Positions 5,544-6,086 of a stretch of DNA of 6,086 nt are shown piece by piece. The first letter of the stretch is position 1; each line of letters starts with the position of its first letter. Source of the stretch: Planctomycetota bacterium (GTDB lineage Bacteria > Planctomycetota > UBA1135 > GCA-002686595); the NCBI GenBank assembly GCA_027623615.1, contig JAQBVH010000221.1, forward strand, positions 1 to 6,086. The letters are read 5' to 3'. Made by a program: the position numbers and the translations under genes. Below the pieces are notes generated by a model, which ran no database searches, was not told the origin of the DNA, and saw nothing but the letters and a program-made list of their open reading frames with translations.

Positions 5544-6086
5544 CGGATCGGTCCAGGTCGGCCAGGGCCCGCTGCTGGGCCGGCGCTCCTCAGCGTCGCT
5601 CGTGCGTAGGACCCGCCGCGTCACGAAGCGATAGACGGGCTTGCCGAACCGGCGCCAGGTGCGGGCAACCAGGCCCCGCCGGCGGCCGAAGCCTGCGCCC
5701 TCGGAGGCCTCGAACGGGCCGCGCCCGTCCCGGGTGTAGCGCCGCCGGTGCTTCTGGAGGTGGCGCAGGTCCTCGGAAGCCCGGGTCCGGAAGCCGCGGC
5801 CCTGGCGGGCGTGCACGCTCGCGAGCTGGAAGTCGATCAGGGCCGGGCGGCCGTCGGGCTGCACGACCAGGTTCTGCTCCTTGTGCAGATCGTTGTGGCA
5901 GATCCCGGCCCGGTGGAGGGTGAAGCAGAGGTCGTCGAGCAGGTCGAAGAAGTCGCGCGGCAGCTCGGTGGCGCGGTGCAAGGGCTCGCCCTCGATCCAG
6001 CTGCGTACGAGCACCTCTCCCGCGCCCGGTTGGCTGCCGTCGGCGCAGGCGAGGACGGCGACGGGGTGGCCCTCGAGCAGCCTCGG
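5529..6086 (-). CDS. Lipopolysaccharide-kinase/RIO-like protein kinase-fold protein (N-terminus outside window)
   Basis: The frame is open from the right edge to stop TAG 5531-5529, giving 185 residues. It continues upstream of the apparent GTG at 6014 (GAGEVLVRSWIEGEPL), so that GTG is not the start. The protein kinase C-lobe is clear. RSWIEGEPL resembles the hinge region. HRAGICHNDLHKEQNLVV contains the catalytic loop HxDLxxxxN (His64, Asp66, Asn72 of the visible part). ALIDFQLASV supplies the metal-binding Asp85 in a DFQ variant of DFG. This pattern is typical of the Kdo/WaaP-InaA and RIO-like small kinases, which phosphorylate lipopolysaccharide sugars or small molecules. The substrate here is unknown. 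A basic tail (RRRGLVARTWRRFGKPVYRF) may form a membrane-surface helix, and the last 20 or so residues are Pro/Trp-rich and probably disordered. It converges on the amidotransferase gene. Confidence 0.82.
   Translation of the reverse strand, partial: PRLLEGHPVAVLACADGSQPGAGEVLVRSWIEGEPLHRATELPRDFFDLLDDLCFTLHRAGICHNDLHKEQNLVVQPDGRPALIDFQLASVHARQGRGFRTRASEDLRHLQKHRRRYTRDGRGPFEASEGAGFGRRRGLVARTWRRFGKPVYRFVTRRVLRTSDAEERRPSSGPWPTWTDPLGPT

Noticed and set aside
5489..5923. A 144-codon plus-strand open frame at the right end
   Set aside because: It is antisense to the kinase-like gene, which has an unmistakable HxDLxxxxN and DFQ pattern. The plus frame is Arg/Gly/Ser-rich filler.
1..6086. A new multi-gene defence, secretion or biosynthetic system
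   Set aside because: Only trkA-trkH form an operon. The other genes are divergent or convergent singletons of known or plain types, with no conserved-looking partnership visible in this window.

Overview
The window is a GC-rich bacterial chromosome segment, densely coding, with strong G/C preference at third codon positions. That preference produces many long shadow reading frames. The secreted protein with tandem carboxypeptidase-regulatory-like domains, the poorly conserved small lipoprotein and the high GC fit Planctomycetota (for example the marine high-GC lineages), but this is an impression from style and content, not a phylogenetic result. I see no mobile element, CRISPR array, RNA gene or phage gene.

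Layout, left to right. (1) Positions 1-1076, minus strand: N-terminal part of a secreted or membrane-anchored protein with about three CarboxypepD_reg-like beta-sandwich domains, cut by the window edge. (2) 1077-1284: divergent intergenic region. (3) 1285-1894, plus strand: a small lipoprotein gene interrupted by a frameshift near 1628-1633. (4) 1891-3414 and 3421-4755, minus strand: a trkA-trkH operon for a complete Trk potassium uptake system. The trkH stop and the lipoprotein stop share one CTAG. (5) 4756-4854: 99-bp divergent intergenic region with a good hairpin or dyad. (6) 4855-5467, plus strand: a class I glutamine amidotransferase (PabA/TrpG type) broken by a frameshift directly after its catalytic GICLG motif. 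(7) 5529-6086, minus strand: C-terminal part of a small-molecule or lipopolysaccharide kinase-like protein, cut by the right edge. Two abutting odd-centred palindromes lie at its 3' end.

How the genes work together: only trkA and trkH form an evident functional unit. TrkH is the K+ channel-like membrane subunit and TrkA is the nucleotide-binding cytosolic gating ring. The other genes look like unlinked housekeeping or lineage-specific genes.

The most notable observation is that both interrupted genes need the same frame change, and both are best explained by loss of two bases. This points to either sequencing or assembly error in a single contig or two independent lesions. I found no convincing new multi-gene system here.
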